Of a stretch of 64,000 nucleotides of DNA, positions 36,255 through 48,890 are shown one piece after another. The first letter of the stretch is position 1; each line of letters begins with the position of its first letter. The stretch lies in contig LUCM01007372.1 of NCBI GenBank assembly GCA_008360955.1, positions 266,023-330,022 on the forward strand, read 5' to 3'. Origin of the DNA: Fasciolopsis buskii. Lineage: Eukaryota > Platyhelminthes > Trematoda > Plagiorchiida > Fasciolidae. The position numbers and the translations under genes are program-made. The notes below the pieces were generated by a model, which saw only the letters and a program-made list of their open reading frames with translations, was not told where the DNA came from and ran no database searches.

Positions 36255-36782
36255 TTAAAGAATGATGTTGTGGCGAACATCTGGTTGCAGTCGTCCGCAT
36301 TTAGGCGGCAAGAATCTACTACTAGCAAAGGTCCGCTTTATCCATACGGAGCTTAAAAGAAGTAAAATCGTTACGGTCGTGTCATGCTCACTTTTAGTTA
36401 GAAGCGATGAAATTCCGTGCCAAGACGCTGGCACACCTTTGAAAGTAACTTCGATGATATTTCGGGACATACATTCGCCGACAAGGAGCCCCCAGCGTTT
36501 CAGAAAAGTTTTTCGCGAAATCGTCGACTTCGATACGACCTCCGGACCAAATCTTAAAACAATCAGGCATCTCAGATTCGGCGGGACACCGTTGAGCCTG
36601 CACATGACGATGAAGTCCTGAATGACACGGGGATTGTCGAGGCCAGGTGTGGCAAACAAGCAGTCAGCACGCCTGTGCATGTTTACCTTGGGGTGGTAGA
36701 TTGAAGGTTTTCGTTTTCCTCTAGTTTGAAGTCGTTTTGAATTAACCTGATGGGGCAGGTGGGCGTTACCGATTTTGGGCAT
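36255..36782 (-). other. unassigned 175-codon open frame
   Basis: The longest minus-strand frame outside repeats, with ATG at 36780-36782. It starts MPKIGNAHLPHQVNSKRLQT and is basic, rich in Arg, Lys and Leu. A 119-codon frame overlaps it on the plus strand. There is no family motif I recognise, no hydrophobic segment and no obvious splice sites. It may be a relic of a mobile element or chance. Coding status is open. Confidence 0.2.
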
Positions 36783-37099
36783 GTGGGTCCTTGCTTACGC
36801 GGCAGATTACTCATGTCGCTTCAGCCGTGTCGCCGAATCGGTTGCTGCTAAATTGAAAATAAAAAAATATCTATCGCATCCAAAATTACTTACATCGTGT
36901 GCAATAGTAATAAAATCCACAACCGCTTATTTATAATCAATTTTCATCCTGACACCAGGAAAACCTGTAGAAAAATTTCACTGGAGTATGGATTACACAT
37001 TTTGTCATATTTTGCTTGCCCGCACGACATTCATCGATGCCAAAACAAAGCCATAAAAAACTATTTCAAAGTAAGATCTATCGTCGCATGTCTGCGTGC

Positions 37100-38400
37100 A
37101 CAGGAACTCCCTCTATAGGGGGCGCAAAAGGCATCATCATCAAGTAGAGTGGATCCATATGACTGAGAAGAGAAAAGAAGACCAAATTAAATTAGTAGGA
37201 AAACCGTTCATTAGAAATAGACGGGAGGATGGTGAAAGAGAGCGAATAACTGTATCAGCAACAACTACATTGTTTCACATAAGTAACTTTATGCAACGAA
37301 CCCGAGAGATTGTGCCATAACTAAGGCTTACATTGTCCACAGAACTGACCAGCTCTCAAAAATCATGCGGATTGGAATGGGTCTCAAATGTGCCATATGC
37401 GTGCAGTTCAAAATCCATCATTGCAGAAAAAAAAACAAGAGAAAAGGACGGCAGAGGCGAGACATACAATTTTGGGAGTTGGTAGCATCCATCTCTCCTA
37501 GAATTCAGTCCGAGATATGCGAGCACGAAATAGCTATTGAGTGGATCCGAAAATGCACGACGTTCTAATGTGAGACGAATAAACAGACTGAGTTGAATAA
37601 GAATGATAACCTCACAGTAAGCGCATGACCAGATCTAGGTAAACAGATGATTGATACATACAGGCACGCTCGTTTAAGTAGGAGAATGCCCATTCTCGGA
37701 ACTCAGAAAACTAATGTATGTGTAAAGCAGAGTAGATCTGAAAATCCACGAATATGAGAGTAAGACAACTGGGAAGGAAGGCGCGTGATGTAGGGTAGGA
37801 CATTTGCGAAACATGAGCGGCTAAGTAATACAGCAGCTGTGGTAGGAGTGGCTGCTTCTCTCTGTTGTGTTGGGTCGGAATGAAATGGAATCGATGATAA
37901 TAGAGAGTAGACAGCGTCTAACATGAACCGACAGGAATTATACACGGATCAAACAAAATACCTAGTGACCAAGACGAAGACTTTTTTTGAATAAGGTAAG
38001 AAACGGACAGAAATAAAACCTGCCGGCAGTGCACAAAGAACAGCTCGTACGCAGTGACTTGCATTGAAACGAAGAATCCGTGTGGCAGGTTGTTAATAAG
38101 AACGGGAACAAGAGCATCGAAAGGGAAAATTAGATGGACGACATAAAGTAAATCAATTGATCAACAGTTTAGTCAGGAACTCGACCAGAACAAACAAGCA
38201 GTGCAAACGGAAAGGCATGCGTAACATGAGCTCATTATACACAGTCAATCATACTTTATATGGAAGACGTGGCTGCGTTGCGCAGCGCCCACAGACCTGT
38301 CTTTGTGAATAACCATATAGCGCTTAAATTCACTGTCTGGACGAACGTGGTACTTCACCCTTTGCATTTTGAACAATCAGTTTCCGGTGCAATACAATCC
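37100..38400. other. nothing recognised
   Basis: Small basic open frames on the plus strand (37096-37320, 37365-37568) lack motifs. I see no exon or repeat family here, although the AP180 3' flank lies at its right edge. Confidence 0.4.
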
Positions 38401-38417
38401 TTTTTATCTCTATTCTC

Positions 38418-38423
38418 TTTATT
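38418..38423 (-). terminator. poly(A) signal of the AP180-like gene
   Basis: AATAAA on the minus strand, 38 bases after the TGA stop at 38462-38464. Such a short spacing implies a very compact 3' UTR if it is the main signal. Confidence 0.6.
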
Positions 38424-38461
38424 CTGTATGAAATAACTGGATCTCTGGCGAAGCGGCGAGG

Positions 38462-38770
38462 TCAGAGAAACGGGTTTAGTGAATTTGTGGCCGGGGGAGT
38501 TTGAGTACGAAGAACTGAAGCCCCGCCGTGGTTTGCCGATGGCGGAAAAGGCATTGTGCAGGGCGGATAAGCAGCACTGACGGGATAGCCGGAAATTGGG
38601 TTAGAGAGAACTGGAACAACCCCAACAACAGCAGGAGTACCACGGACGGTCATTGATGGGACGGGAGCAGCAGAAAGGGAATAACCGATCGGAGTTGCCA
38701 TCGGTACAACTGCATAGGGCGCTGCTGTGACAGCCGAAGAATTGAAATGGTAGTCGATATTGGGTGTCTT
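38462..38770 (-). CDS. AP180/PICALM-like clathrin assembly protein, last exon
   Basis: After acceptor TTTGTATTGTAG (phase 0, matching the donor at 39521) the exon encodes 102 residues and TGA. It is rich in Pro, Ala, Ser, Val and Tyr. It includes KTPNIDYHFNSS, MATPIGYSLSAAPVPSM, LSNPISGYPVSAAYPP, and ends in NSLNPFL. The end of vertebrate PICALM has the same style (a Gly-Tyr-Gly-Ile-Pro and repeated Pro-Val stretch followed by NPF). The terminal NPF is a ligand motif for EH-domain proteins of endocytosis. The exon is complete at its 3' end. Confidence 0.85.
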   Translation of the reverse strand, partial: KTPNIDYHFNSSAVTAAPYAVVPMATPIGYSLSAAPVPSMTVRGTPAVVGVVPVLSNPISGYPVSAAYPPCTMPFPPSANHGGASVLRTQTPPATNSLNPFL

Positions 38771-39520
38771 CTACAATACAAACAAACAGAAACATTTTGT
38801 ACCGAAAAGTATAGAAAAAGCCCCAATTTCCCGAATCATAAAACAAAATTTTTACCGCTTCAATTCGGCTCTGTAATTTATGCACTTCATCTTCTTCACT
38901 CATCAGTTGCATGCGAGTGTGGTGGCAAAGGCACCAATCACAACGCTAAAGTCAACTACACCGTTGGGGTAATCAAAAATCGTGTGCTGCAACGTGACAT
39001 ACAGAGCCTAGAGCATAATAATGCCAACTTAGTAATCAAAAGCGCTGTAATTAAGAGACATTTAAAACTGAGTAATTAAGAGGGCCTTCAGTTCAAATTC
39101 AGTAGTTGGCGGCAATCACTTTTTTATATAATGGTTGCAAAGTAACGGTGACAATCTTTCAAAAAATATAGTACAATTACGGCAATGTAGGTATTATCAT
39201 AAAATGCACTAAGAGAAATCACAATTCGGATGACAGCGAGCTGGTATCGGGTATTTATGTGACGGCAACCGCACCAAAACCATAAAAATAACCAACTAAC
39301 AGACTTACAACTTCACTCAACTAAGAGTCAAGCGACTATGGTCACAAAAACTAAAATCAAAATTCCATAAGTGGAAACCATAGAGATAACAAAGCACCCG
39401 AAATCGAAATGAGTCAGTGATTTGCCATATCTGGAATTTACCCAATGGGCAAACCTCGATACTCGTGTCCGAATGGTGCAAATACTTCCTCGATGAACTG
39501 TGAAGACGGCATAGACTTAC

Positions 39521-39897
39521 CCAAGGATTAGTTGATCCTGAGTGTAACTGATTCATCGAGGCTGAAACTCGAACCATGGTCGGATTGTGAGTCGGTCCAG
39601 ATTGGACAGGCAACGGGTTGCCCCGTCCAGTCCAATTGACCGAAGTTAAACTCCCGTCTGGAGCACGATACATTGTTGTAGAAGCACCGTTTGGTTGATG
39701 AGAGATTGATGTAGTAGCTGAAACGGAGGAGGAGGATGTGGACGGTAGCATTTTTGACGACGATGAAGAGGTACTCGGTCCGATGGCCAGATTCCCGGCT
39801 AGTTGAGCTAATCGAGCATCCAGTGAGGTTGACTCCGGTTCAACTGGGTTAGTTTCGGATTTCCGCGAATCGTTCGAGAGAGCTGAGTCATTAGTAG
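39521..39897 (-). CDS. AP180/PICALM-like protein, third exon in window
   Basis: Acceptor TTCTTCCTCTGTGCCCTAG; donor TGG|GTAAGT, phase 0. The exon enters with two bases and encodes 125 residues. The decisive piece is LDARLAQLAGNLAIGPST, matching the conserved LDSSLxxLVGNLGIGN segment of PICALM/AP180. It is followed by a Ser-rich run, MYRAPDGSLTSVNWTGRGN (compare the Val-Asn-Trp after that segment in PICALM) and a final NPW. Joined in frame to the exons at 50044 and 38770. Confidence 0.9.
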
Positions 39898-42639
39898 CTA
39901 GGGCACAGAGGAAGAACAGATGATAGTACTACGGGAATAATCAGGCGGTAACGAATGCTTAAACTGAAACGACAAAAATAAATTAATCAGAAAAGTAGCA
40001 AAGGAAAAAATTTGAGAGAAGCAGACTGTGAAGTTTCTGATGACATTGTGACACCAATTTGCGGATTGATGGTATCTATAAGATTTTAGTCCTTAGCACC
40101 GTCTACTGGAACGGTGAGCAGTAGCCACTGATTGAATGTAGATTATTTGAGTCCAATGCTCATTAGGAAACTTCCCCAAATCAACAAACTGCAAAAACGT
40201 GTGTGGGGTCCCTGCAAGAGATCCAGTATGCCTTTATTATAGGATATTGTGTATCCAAGTTTGCTGACCGCTCCGAGTGATTTTGCTGTCACAGATTCGG
40301 TGCAGCAGTCTAATCCACAATATTTCTTCCGATTTAGGCCGGTGGGCTCAATTCCCAGTTAACTTTAATTATATGCTTGCGCATCCGATTATGGTGGTCG
40401 AGAAATCGTCCACCCGAAGGCTTTCATTTGTGCTAGCATTCTACGGTCAAAAAATCATTTCCATACCAACAATATTAGACTCGGGTAAGTTGCCGAGAAT
40501 CACAAAACAGTCCACCACGCGGAGCCATACGTACTCGTCAAAAAACAACGTAGTTGGCAGAACTGATAGTGATTCGAAATTTTATAAGCATTCATCTTTC
40601 TATTAACGGGTTATATTGTAGCAGTGTCTACCCAGAAGCGAGAGAAATCAAAAATAATGGGTAAAAAGAAATACGTAGATAAGGGAACATTTGACGATCA
40701 ACTGTGGTAATTGGCTATAGCACCTTACGTTTTAACCTCGTAGAACCAACGAAGAAAACAAATCGATCTACACTGGGAAGTTCAATGTTCAAGAACTACG
40801 TATCATCATAGATATCCCGCACCGATTCAGCTTCAAAACACTGTTTACCTAAAATGGAGAAACCTTAACCAGCTCTTTATTTCGGCCTGGGTGACCGGGT
40901 GTCATCACGTCGATTAGTCATGAGCTACAATGAGAAATCGATGAAATCGAAGCGGATTCTGGAGGAACTATGCATGCAAATCTCCAGTTTTTCTTATTTC
41001 TCGCCTCCGTAACTAGATTAAAGATTGTATACCTATGAGAATTAAGACGTGCAAAAGAACATGTAACAGAAAACGTCTTTTCAGTTAATTAATTTAGATG
41101 GGAAGTCTGTAGTAGCCAGATGAACCATTGTATGAGGAGAGAAAAGAGAAATTAAATTTTCCGTTTTATTCAGTGAGGACGACAGCTGAAAGAAATCGAT
41201 TGCCGCATCAAATTTAATATGATTGAAAAATTTCAAGGTAAGCATGAGGCGGCCACGTAAGTCGAATATAATCATATACACTTGACCTAGTGGTTGGAAC
41301 AATTCTGCCTCCCGACTGAAACGTTTCGTAACACATCGTCACAAAAAACGCTAAGATGAAATTGAAACTTGCGGTTCAAGCGGTAGTTCCCATTTGACAT
41401 CTGATCACGCAATATTCGGCTAACCGAGACACTACATCTCAGATCATATACACAGGACAGAAAGATTAGTGGGATGTACCCAAACTAAAGCCACAATACC
41501 GATGGTTTACTTAGTCGATTTAATGTAAATTTGTTTGTTTTATTTCACCATTCCTAGGCATCAACTCGATAGTGCACATTATGTAAGGAGGTAGCGTAAT
41601 CATCTCGGACATCAAGTATGTGCCACTGCAACCCAAACATCTCTTTTCAGAATTTTCACATCAAAGGTGCATCAGCGTATGGATATTTTAGTCAGATGCA
41701 TCCAAAACGTACAGACGCTGAGAAGGCAGGCGATACAATCCGAAGAGAAGGCTTCTCAATCCACAAATCTAAAAACTCATCTTCAAACAATACTGTCATT
41801 GGTCACTCGGCATCAACAGCCGTGCTCACGTCTACCGGCTGATCCCAAACCCGCCGCGACAATACACCCACGCACAAAAAAACGAAATTATAAGGCCTGA
41901 AATAGTGTTACGGATGGAAAACCGGAATCTTCCACGTACTAGTTCATCCAGTAACCTCGGTCTACCAACGTTCGCTTTCTTTCGTACAAACGACATTGCG
42001 CATCTGTGCCTTAATGCAAATACGTTCGCTAGTGCTGGAGCACACGCACCGGAAGATGGGAACAACTACACATGAGACTCAGAGAGAAGGACACAGAGAA
42101 AGACCATCAGGAGAGACAGGATGGCAAACAGTTGGACAGCCAACTAAACACGCTGGACAGGAGTTTCAACGATTAGAATCGCACAAACATTAGGAACGTG
42201 AGGCGAAAGGAGGTGAAACAACAGATTAAAATGAACACGATTCCAATGTTAACGATTAGACTTACTGACGTTTTATGGAAAGCTCAAATAACACCATGTA
42301 AAATGGTGATAATCAAAAAGTTAACACGGGCATGCGTATATGCACACTAAGTGTGTGGGATTCTTTGTGAACTGTGAAATCCCACGATTAAAATCGATCT
42401 CCGCACCTGTGACTTGTAAACCGTAAAAAACACGACAAATACGATCGAATTATCTGGCCGGTAGATGAGGCAGGGCAGCAACCAATACCTGATATTATAC
42501 TCCAGTTCTTTCAAACAACTAAAGAGTGACGTGAAAAAGGTGATTTGTCAGTCGGTTCCATTGCCCACATATTCGGCTAGAAACCGATAAAATAACCGTA
42601 CGGAAATTTCACCTCACTGGTTAAGAACTGTTGGCGAGG

Positions 42640-42790
42640 TATAAACAGTAGACTTCAAACCGTGATCTGGAGATTGGCTGCGACAGCATGGTTGAACGGT
42701 GCAGAACATAACTCCTTCCAGGGATAACGCCTCCACGTCTGAGTTCTAGCTGGGACTCAAAATATGGTTGGATGCCATCGGGCACTGCCC
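42640..42790 (-). repeat. dispersed repeat shared with 54590-54650
   Basis: Read on the minus strand, GATGGCATCCAACC and then TGAGTCCCAGCTAGAACTCA closely parallels plus-strand 54590-54650 (GGTGGCATACATTC, TGAGTCCCACCTGGAACTCA). The latter joins two RTE-like copies, so this segment is probably part of that element or of an associated repeat. Confidence 0.5.
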
Positions 42791-44549
42791 TGTGTTGCGG
42801 ATAAGGGGACGGCAACAATTTCGGTTTTCTATTATGAATAAAGTAGGCCTGGACTCACTGAATAAGTGGCCGTGGGAAATCAGCGGTAATGCTGAGGGCG
42901 CAGTGAGCTTCCGTCTAGCAAGCGTTCTCCTTAAAAATATCATAAATTGCGGGTGGGACATTGACATGATGAATGCGACTTGACATTTAAATAAAGCCAT
43001 TGTACCTTGTTCTGCTCCACCGGCCCACCAAGATCTGTCAAAAGAGACGCATGAACCAACCACCTGGTAACTGGTTTGTCTGAAGCAGCGCTATTGCTCT
43101 TCGGGTTTTTCATGGCTGTGGAAAGGCTAGAGTAAGTAAGCCTATTCTGGACTGGACGGCTGAGTAGTATACTGAAGACAGTGGACGATAACGGACAGTG
43201 TTTAATGTAAAGAAGCTTGAAAAAGCAGACCTGACTGGTAAATTTCACACAGAAGTCTCTTTCTTTTCTATTTTTCGTATATTGCTTTCCTTTTCAACAC
43301 ATTTCCGACAGCACAAGAGCTACACATAGATTTGTGCAAATATAGAAGGCAACTCCAGGTGATGATTAGGAGAACGATTTACTTGGTGGCCGCGTGAGAA
43401 TGAAGAAGCGTCAACTGTGTGCACAAACAACCGCTACCCATCGTGGGTATTCGTTTGACGTCGAGCTCTTTCACTCGCATATAGCCACAGTATGTTGATG
43501 ATAACGGGAAGTGCATGAAAGCGGTCGAAAATTGATTAACGCTACTGCCTGACTGCTGTCAACAAAGTCACAAAAGAACATACGAATCGACAATCAGTCG
43601 TCGGTGATTCCATATACTGTTGCGGATACACTGATCATCTTGCACCGTCACATGATGAGAGAAATGCAAAAACTCCAGCGGTTCCCGGCTATCAACAAAT
43701 ATGAAGATACGAGAATACTAAACAGAAAATCTGCTACAAACCGGATAAATATATCACCTTTCTTAAGAAAGACAAATGGCACTGCGGATGATATCTCGTA
43801 CCACACCCGAATGTATCCTCAAGGATTTCAGTTCTATTGGCGATGACCGGTAAGATGTACACGAATCAGGAATCTTAACATCAGATGACGACCACGAATA
43901 GTCTGTTGAGAAGAAGAAACCGTGGGTACAAATAATTTGTGAACAAGCGTGTGCAGTCTTTGTGAATATAAAATGTATGCATAATTTACCTCAGGTACCG
44001 AGCGGAAACACCCTCCTCAGCTATGCGGATGTGTCATGGTTAGCCAGTGAACAGTTGCCAGCATAACGGAGTTGAAATCACAATAAACATTCTAGCACAC
44101 AATGCAATGGGGATCAATTTCACCAGAAAGCACCGCGGCAGAACCCCACTGGCTACCGTTCACACTTTGAAACTGTACTCTGAGATAAATATTGAAAAGA
44201 CATCAAGATGAATTCCCGAACTCAGTGAATCTAAACCTCAGGAGTAAAATTCTACCGAATGGAGGACCGGAAAACTCTTGTAGATATTAAAGAAGAGTTA
44301 CTGCAACCTGAGTAAACAACAGGCAAAAGTACTCATTACTTTGCCCAACATAAGTCTAAATACAACCAGCTTTGAACGCTGGCTGGCAGTCGCTAAAGGT
44401 TGGGTAAACACGGTAAAAGACGCATTAAAGATTATTTCTGTTCTCGGCCAATAGTGATATATTGCTAGATAATGTAAAGCTTACTCAGAATTCAAGTTTT
44501 GCATAATGTGGTAGACAGTACAGAACTTAGCTAGTCAAGTAATATATGC

Positions 44550-44626
44550 AGGCCATCCGCTTGGTCTAGTGGAACAAGCTTCTGTCATCAAAGATGTCAG
44601 AGGTTCGAACCCCACTTCCGCCAAGT
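44550..44626 (+). mobile_element. tRNA-derived SINE head or tRNA pseudogene
   Basis: The A box TGGTCTAGTGG (44562-44572) and B box GGTTCGAACCC (44602-44612) are both near-perfect RNA polymerase III internal promoters. A D-arm can form (GCTTG at 44559-44563 with CAAGC at 44575-44579). However, the anticodon arm folds as a long hairpin (CTG-T-CATC / GATG-T-CAG), the T stem pairs only three of five and no acceptor stem closes. It is not a working tRNA. Confidence 0.65.
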
Positions 44627-45049
44627 ACTATGGTGGTAAATGACCAATTTGTTACCACACCTAACCTATACAAACCTGATGTGGTTGTATGTCACTCAAG
44701 ATTTCTGGGTCATTGCTGTCGACTGATAAGCATTACATCCAAACTGCTTGATTGATGCCGCTGTAGAGATTTCCAGCGCGTTATTAATAAACTGTATCTC
44801 CGAAACAGGAGACCGACGCAAACGCCCGAATCATGATGGGGCTTCGTTGTGAGAAAAGCTGTGTGGATCAAATATTCATGATACGTCGAAAGGTTTAGCT
44901 CCGTTTTAGGTTTTAGCAGACAACGGGAGCATATTTCATGTACTTCCGGATCGCCTTCAATTCGGTCAACAGCGAGTCCCCCTCGATTAAAACTTCATCA
45001 AGTGGGGTGCCCGACAGGTTTTATGGCTCCTGAGATGCTAGTGGATCAG

Positions 45050-45900
45050 GGACACTTAGGTCCATATGTATAACGAATAACACTTGCGTTTCGCATTGAA
45101 CATTGCAGTTAGACAGGGTTATCTCTTTAAGGGGTTTGTTTAACTACGCAATTGACTACGAAGTGAGTCATGCATTGTGCGACCGTAATGGCGTTCAGCT
45201 CAATCAAGAGACCTGGAGTTTGCGGATAATATAGTCATCCTAGGACACTTTTGCCATACGCTCCAACCATTTATCAGCTGACTCAGTTTGTTCACAAAGC
45301 ACATCGGGATGGGGAAAAATCCAATAACGACCAACGCCGTTACAACCAGTCCGGGTCTGACAATTCAGGAGCTGATCATCAACGGCCAACCATTCGAACG
45401 TATTTCTTTATTCATACATCTAGGTTGAACTTTCCTTCCGAATGATCAGACAAAGGGTGAAGTTGCACTATGGAACAAGATTGACGGGTGAACCTTCGTT
45501 TAGTTTAGATGGGGACTGTGGAGTCCCTGCGAAATCGCTTTGCGGACTAAAATTCGTGTTTGCCGTGCCGCTAGTCGCGCTGTACGCACATCTATGGGTA
45601 AGAAACTTAGCCATTGCAAGCCGAGGATACAAAGAGGCCGAAAATTTTCAATCACTGGTGCTTGTGGTAAATCTTCAAAATCAGATCGGTGCAAAAGGAT
45701 GTACAGCAAAGATGCTCCGACGGCGACAAAATGTCCGTGTACTTTCGAGGTTAGCGGATGCAGTTGTCCTACCATGCACTATGGTTATCGAGTCGGAGCG
45801 AACAAAACAGACACTCGGGTTGGTGTTGTCGCTTTGTTTGGCAGCTCCAAACGTGGACCAAACATAAAAAAAGACGTATAGGTTCTGGGCATTGCATCAG
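45050..45900 (+). mobile_element. RTE-like LINE, decayed RT fragment
   Basis: Broken frames encode CDRNGVQLNQETWSLR with a following LGTFAIRSNHLSA-like step and, at 45520-45600, IALRTKIRVCRAASRAVRTS. The latter corresponds to the SLKLKxRVYxAxVRAVLLYG stretch after the catalytic core of fluke RTE elements. Frames shift repeatedly; the overlapping 141-, 113- and 91-codon open frames here are by-products of this relic. Confidence 0.65.
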
Positions 45901-48689
45901 TTTAGGGAGCTCGGCAACGCAAAAAGAACTGAATCGCGATCTGAACGGGTATGCGAAACGCCTATTCAATAAGCTGATTTGACCTAATTCACTAAATTCC
46001 GATCAGCAAAATAAATGCTATTCGATTTGAATTGTGTGAAACGAATTGGACTAATCACCTTCGGGATATCCACGGAAGACGAGAAGGCAGATATCGGACA
46101 ATAGAACGCAGTGTTAAAGATAGCCACAGTAATAATGAATTTACATGAAATTGTCCATAGTGTAATATCAAAGCTCAGCTCGACACCAAGAAACTATGGA
46201 AACACTATACAACCGCTTCATTTTTGGTTGGAATCATCAGCAGCGCCTATCTATTTCACTCGAACTGGAACGGGAGGCCCAAGATGAAGGATCGTGAGTC
46301 GAATGCCTTAGCCACTGAACAATATCATGGGGTGAAGCTCGATAAACAATCGAGAGCTGCCCGGTTACCTAAATGGCTAGACTTTCGATTCAGTAATAAA
46401 GCCAAATTGCATTATTTTTATCTGTCTTAGAATCCATCACCCGTAGAACCTATTAGCAAAGCCCCCATCTGAGTGAATACCGATGATAAGCATAGGCTTA
46501 TTCCGATCGACTTTAGGATATCTATTTTACGTCTGCACTAAATGGCATAGCGAGCGCCTTGTCGTCTTTGGTTTTTAAACTACCACAAACCGATTTCGTC
46601 ATGGTAACAGACTTAAGAAAGAACAGTATGACAATGTTGAGAATAAACCAAATTTCCACTATATTCCGTATGCGGTGAATGATCAGTGATTGGTTGAGGG
46701 AACTAATCACCATTGCGACATCCATTCCACAACTGTATGTGTTCGTTCGCTTGTTTCGTTACATTTTTTGCTGCCGGGAGAATAATCAAAGTTCAGTCTC
46801 AGTTATCCAGTAACCGAAGTCGACTGCTGGTAATAACAACTTCCCATAATTTTTCCCAAATGTCTGTTTCAAAGGGTGAGAATTCAGTTTCCGTGTAAAC
46901 CGCAAGAAAACATGATTCTTATTTTCCTTTGGTGAAGATGTTTGCGATGTTGTACGACCACTAAGACAAAACATTATCGCCGGCTAACTACAAAACGCAG
47001 CGTTCAATGTAACAAAGAAGCGATTTTAGGCAAGACAGCAACAATCGTTACTTCCACAGACCAACGGCGCCGGGGTTTGAATAACATTGGAAATTTCATT
47101 AATTTGATTATTACTAAGTGAAATAAAAGCAATCATCCATTACCATCTATACAGCTACCCAGGTAGAAAAACCCACCACATAATTTTTAATTTCAAATCT
47201 ACCTAACTCGACAGATATTCACGATGCCATCAATAAGAAAACAGCACTGTCATAATACACGTTCAGTAGGAACCTTAAATCCGATTGGATTGGACGGATC
47301 GGTTTTTAATCATGACTGGTTGCTGAACAGCAAAGATCGACCTTTGCGCATTTTCCACATTTGGAATTGCGATATGCATTTGACATTCACGATATATCAA
47401 GGCTCGTCTAGATAGGTATGAATGATTGCCTCTGTTGACTACCCAGAAATGACAGTATCAAACTGCGTAACGGCACTGGTGTGTGTGGGTGGCACATGTG
47501 TGCCCATTTCATCCACAAATGTTCAGAATCAAATACGCACCAGTGTGTGTCTGTATATCAGGCGATAATAGGGGAAAACAAATTTTGATTCCAGAACGTT
47601 AGTGCACATAAATTCACTCTGATCGAACGCCGTTGAAACAGGCGGTTGTCGATTAAGGGGATGGAGACCCTCGAATACGTTGCAGGTTTATCGAGAACTT
47701 TCCCAGGCTCGGCGATCAGAACCTTACGGAGTATGACAATTCAAGCCATTACTAAGTTCATACACAAATATGTGTATCTGGTAGCTGCACCCCGCAGATG
47801 CAGCAGTTTGGAGAAAGCTACTCTTACTCGGGAAATTTGAAACCAGATAATTTTCCAAAATCCATCTTCAGCTGAAATCACGCATTCTGATGTAATTTCA
47901 GCTACTGACGATCGCTAACCGATCACCAAAAAAGGAAATTCAAAATCCAGGTTCCTACCATCTGCCTAGAGAGTAAACAGCTTCAATTCCGCCAATTTCA
48001 TCCAGCTCGAACGAGTTATAACAATATACGACTAGGTAGTAGGGTTGCTCAAACACCCATTGTCAGATGACACAGTATCCAATTGCAGTTAAATTTTGCT
48101 AGACATTATTGGAACTTGTGAATAAGATTGAAACTTAAAAAAACCGCCGTTAAATACTACGACAGATTTGCTCTTCGTCTTATTTCAAAAGAATTTAAGC
48201 ACCCATAGAAAATATGCGGATATACATGCAAAACCGTTTTCTCTCACCCGAGACCGATGAAGCACTGTCGCGACGGTAAGTGGGCAGCCTTCGAACGCTC
48301 ACTGCAAGACAAAATGACGGATTTGAAACTATCCAACACTAATTCGGTAAAATGCCGTGCTGATTACAAATCTTGGGATCATCATTGTGTGCGACGAGTG
48401 TGTCACATCCAGGAATAGTTTCCAGTATTAGAGGACTTAATTTCAGCTGTACATCATCAATTTCAGAGCTCGACTGACCAATAGGAAACCATGGAAGCGT
48501 TGTATAGCTGCTTCGTCCTTGTAAGAAAGTATCAACAGTTCATATTCAACCACTGGATTTGCTTACCTATTTACCAGCATTGAACGTACGAGCTATCTCT
48601 TTCTCTCTCTAAGTGAAACAGCATGATTGGGGATGATTGTCTCAGGCTCCAAGTAAATCACACTAAAGTCCATTACATGAAGAGAGGGG

Positions 48690-48890
48690 AAATCGGCAAC
48701 CGTGACCCCTGACCCTGGAGTGACACGACCAAGTAAGGTCCCATTAGATCAGGTGAGGTGACGAGCCGAGCGACAACGAATTGTTATCTTCAGCCAAAGT
48801 GACTAGTGGATCTGAAATTGGGGCTTCTGATCATTTTGGTGACGGACGCCTAATCCACTTGACTACCGCCGGACATGGCTAGGCAATGAT
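48690..48890 (-). mobile_element. tRNA-derived SINE, copy 2
   Basis: On the minus strand a tRNA-like head near 48880 (GTCCGGCGGTAGTCAAGTGG, A-box-like, then a decayed B box CAATTTCAGATCC) leads a tail that aligns by eye with the element at 23100-23300. Both copies have the same orientation. Confidence 0.6.

Larger units (their letters stand above)
33979..38417. other. convergent spacer between CUB cluster and AP180 gene
   Basis: Holds an RTE-like fragment (35670-35960), an AT microsatellite (36213-36249) and an unassigned 175-codon minus-strand frame (36255-36782). Otherwise I see nothing. The plus-strand CUB array and the minus-strand AP180 gene both point into this spacer. Confidence 0.5.

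Noticed and set aside
44550..44626. Functional tRNA gene
   Set aside because: No acceptor stem, broken T stem and a non-standard anticodon arm; better read as a SINE head or pseudogene.
45442..45881. Overlapping 141- and 113-codon plus-strand and 91-codon minus-strand frames
   Set aside because: They sit on a frame-shifted RTE relic; only short pieces match RT and no frame is continuous with it.
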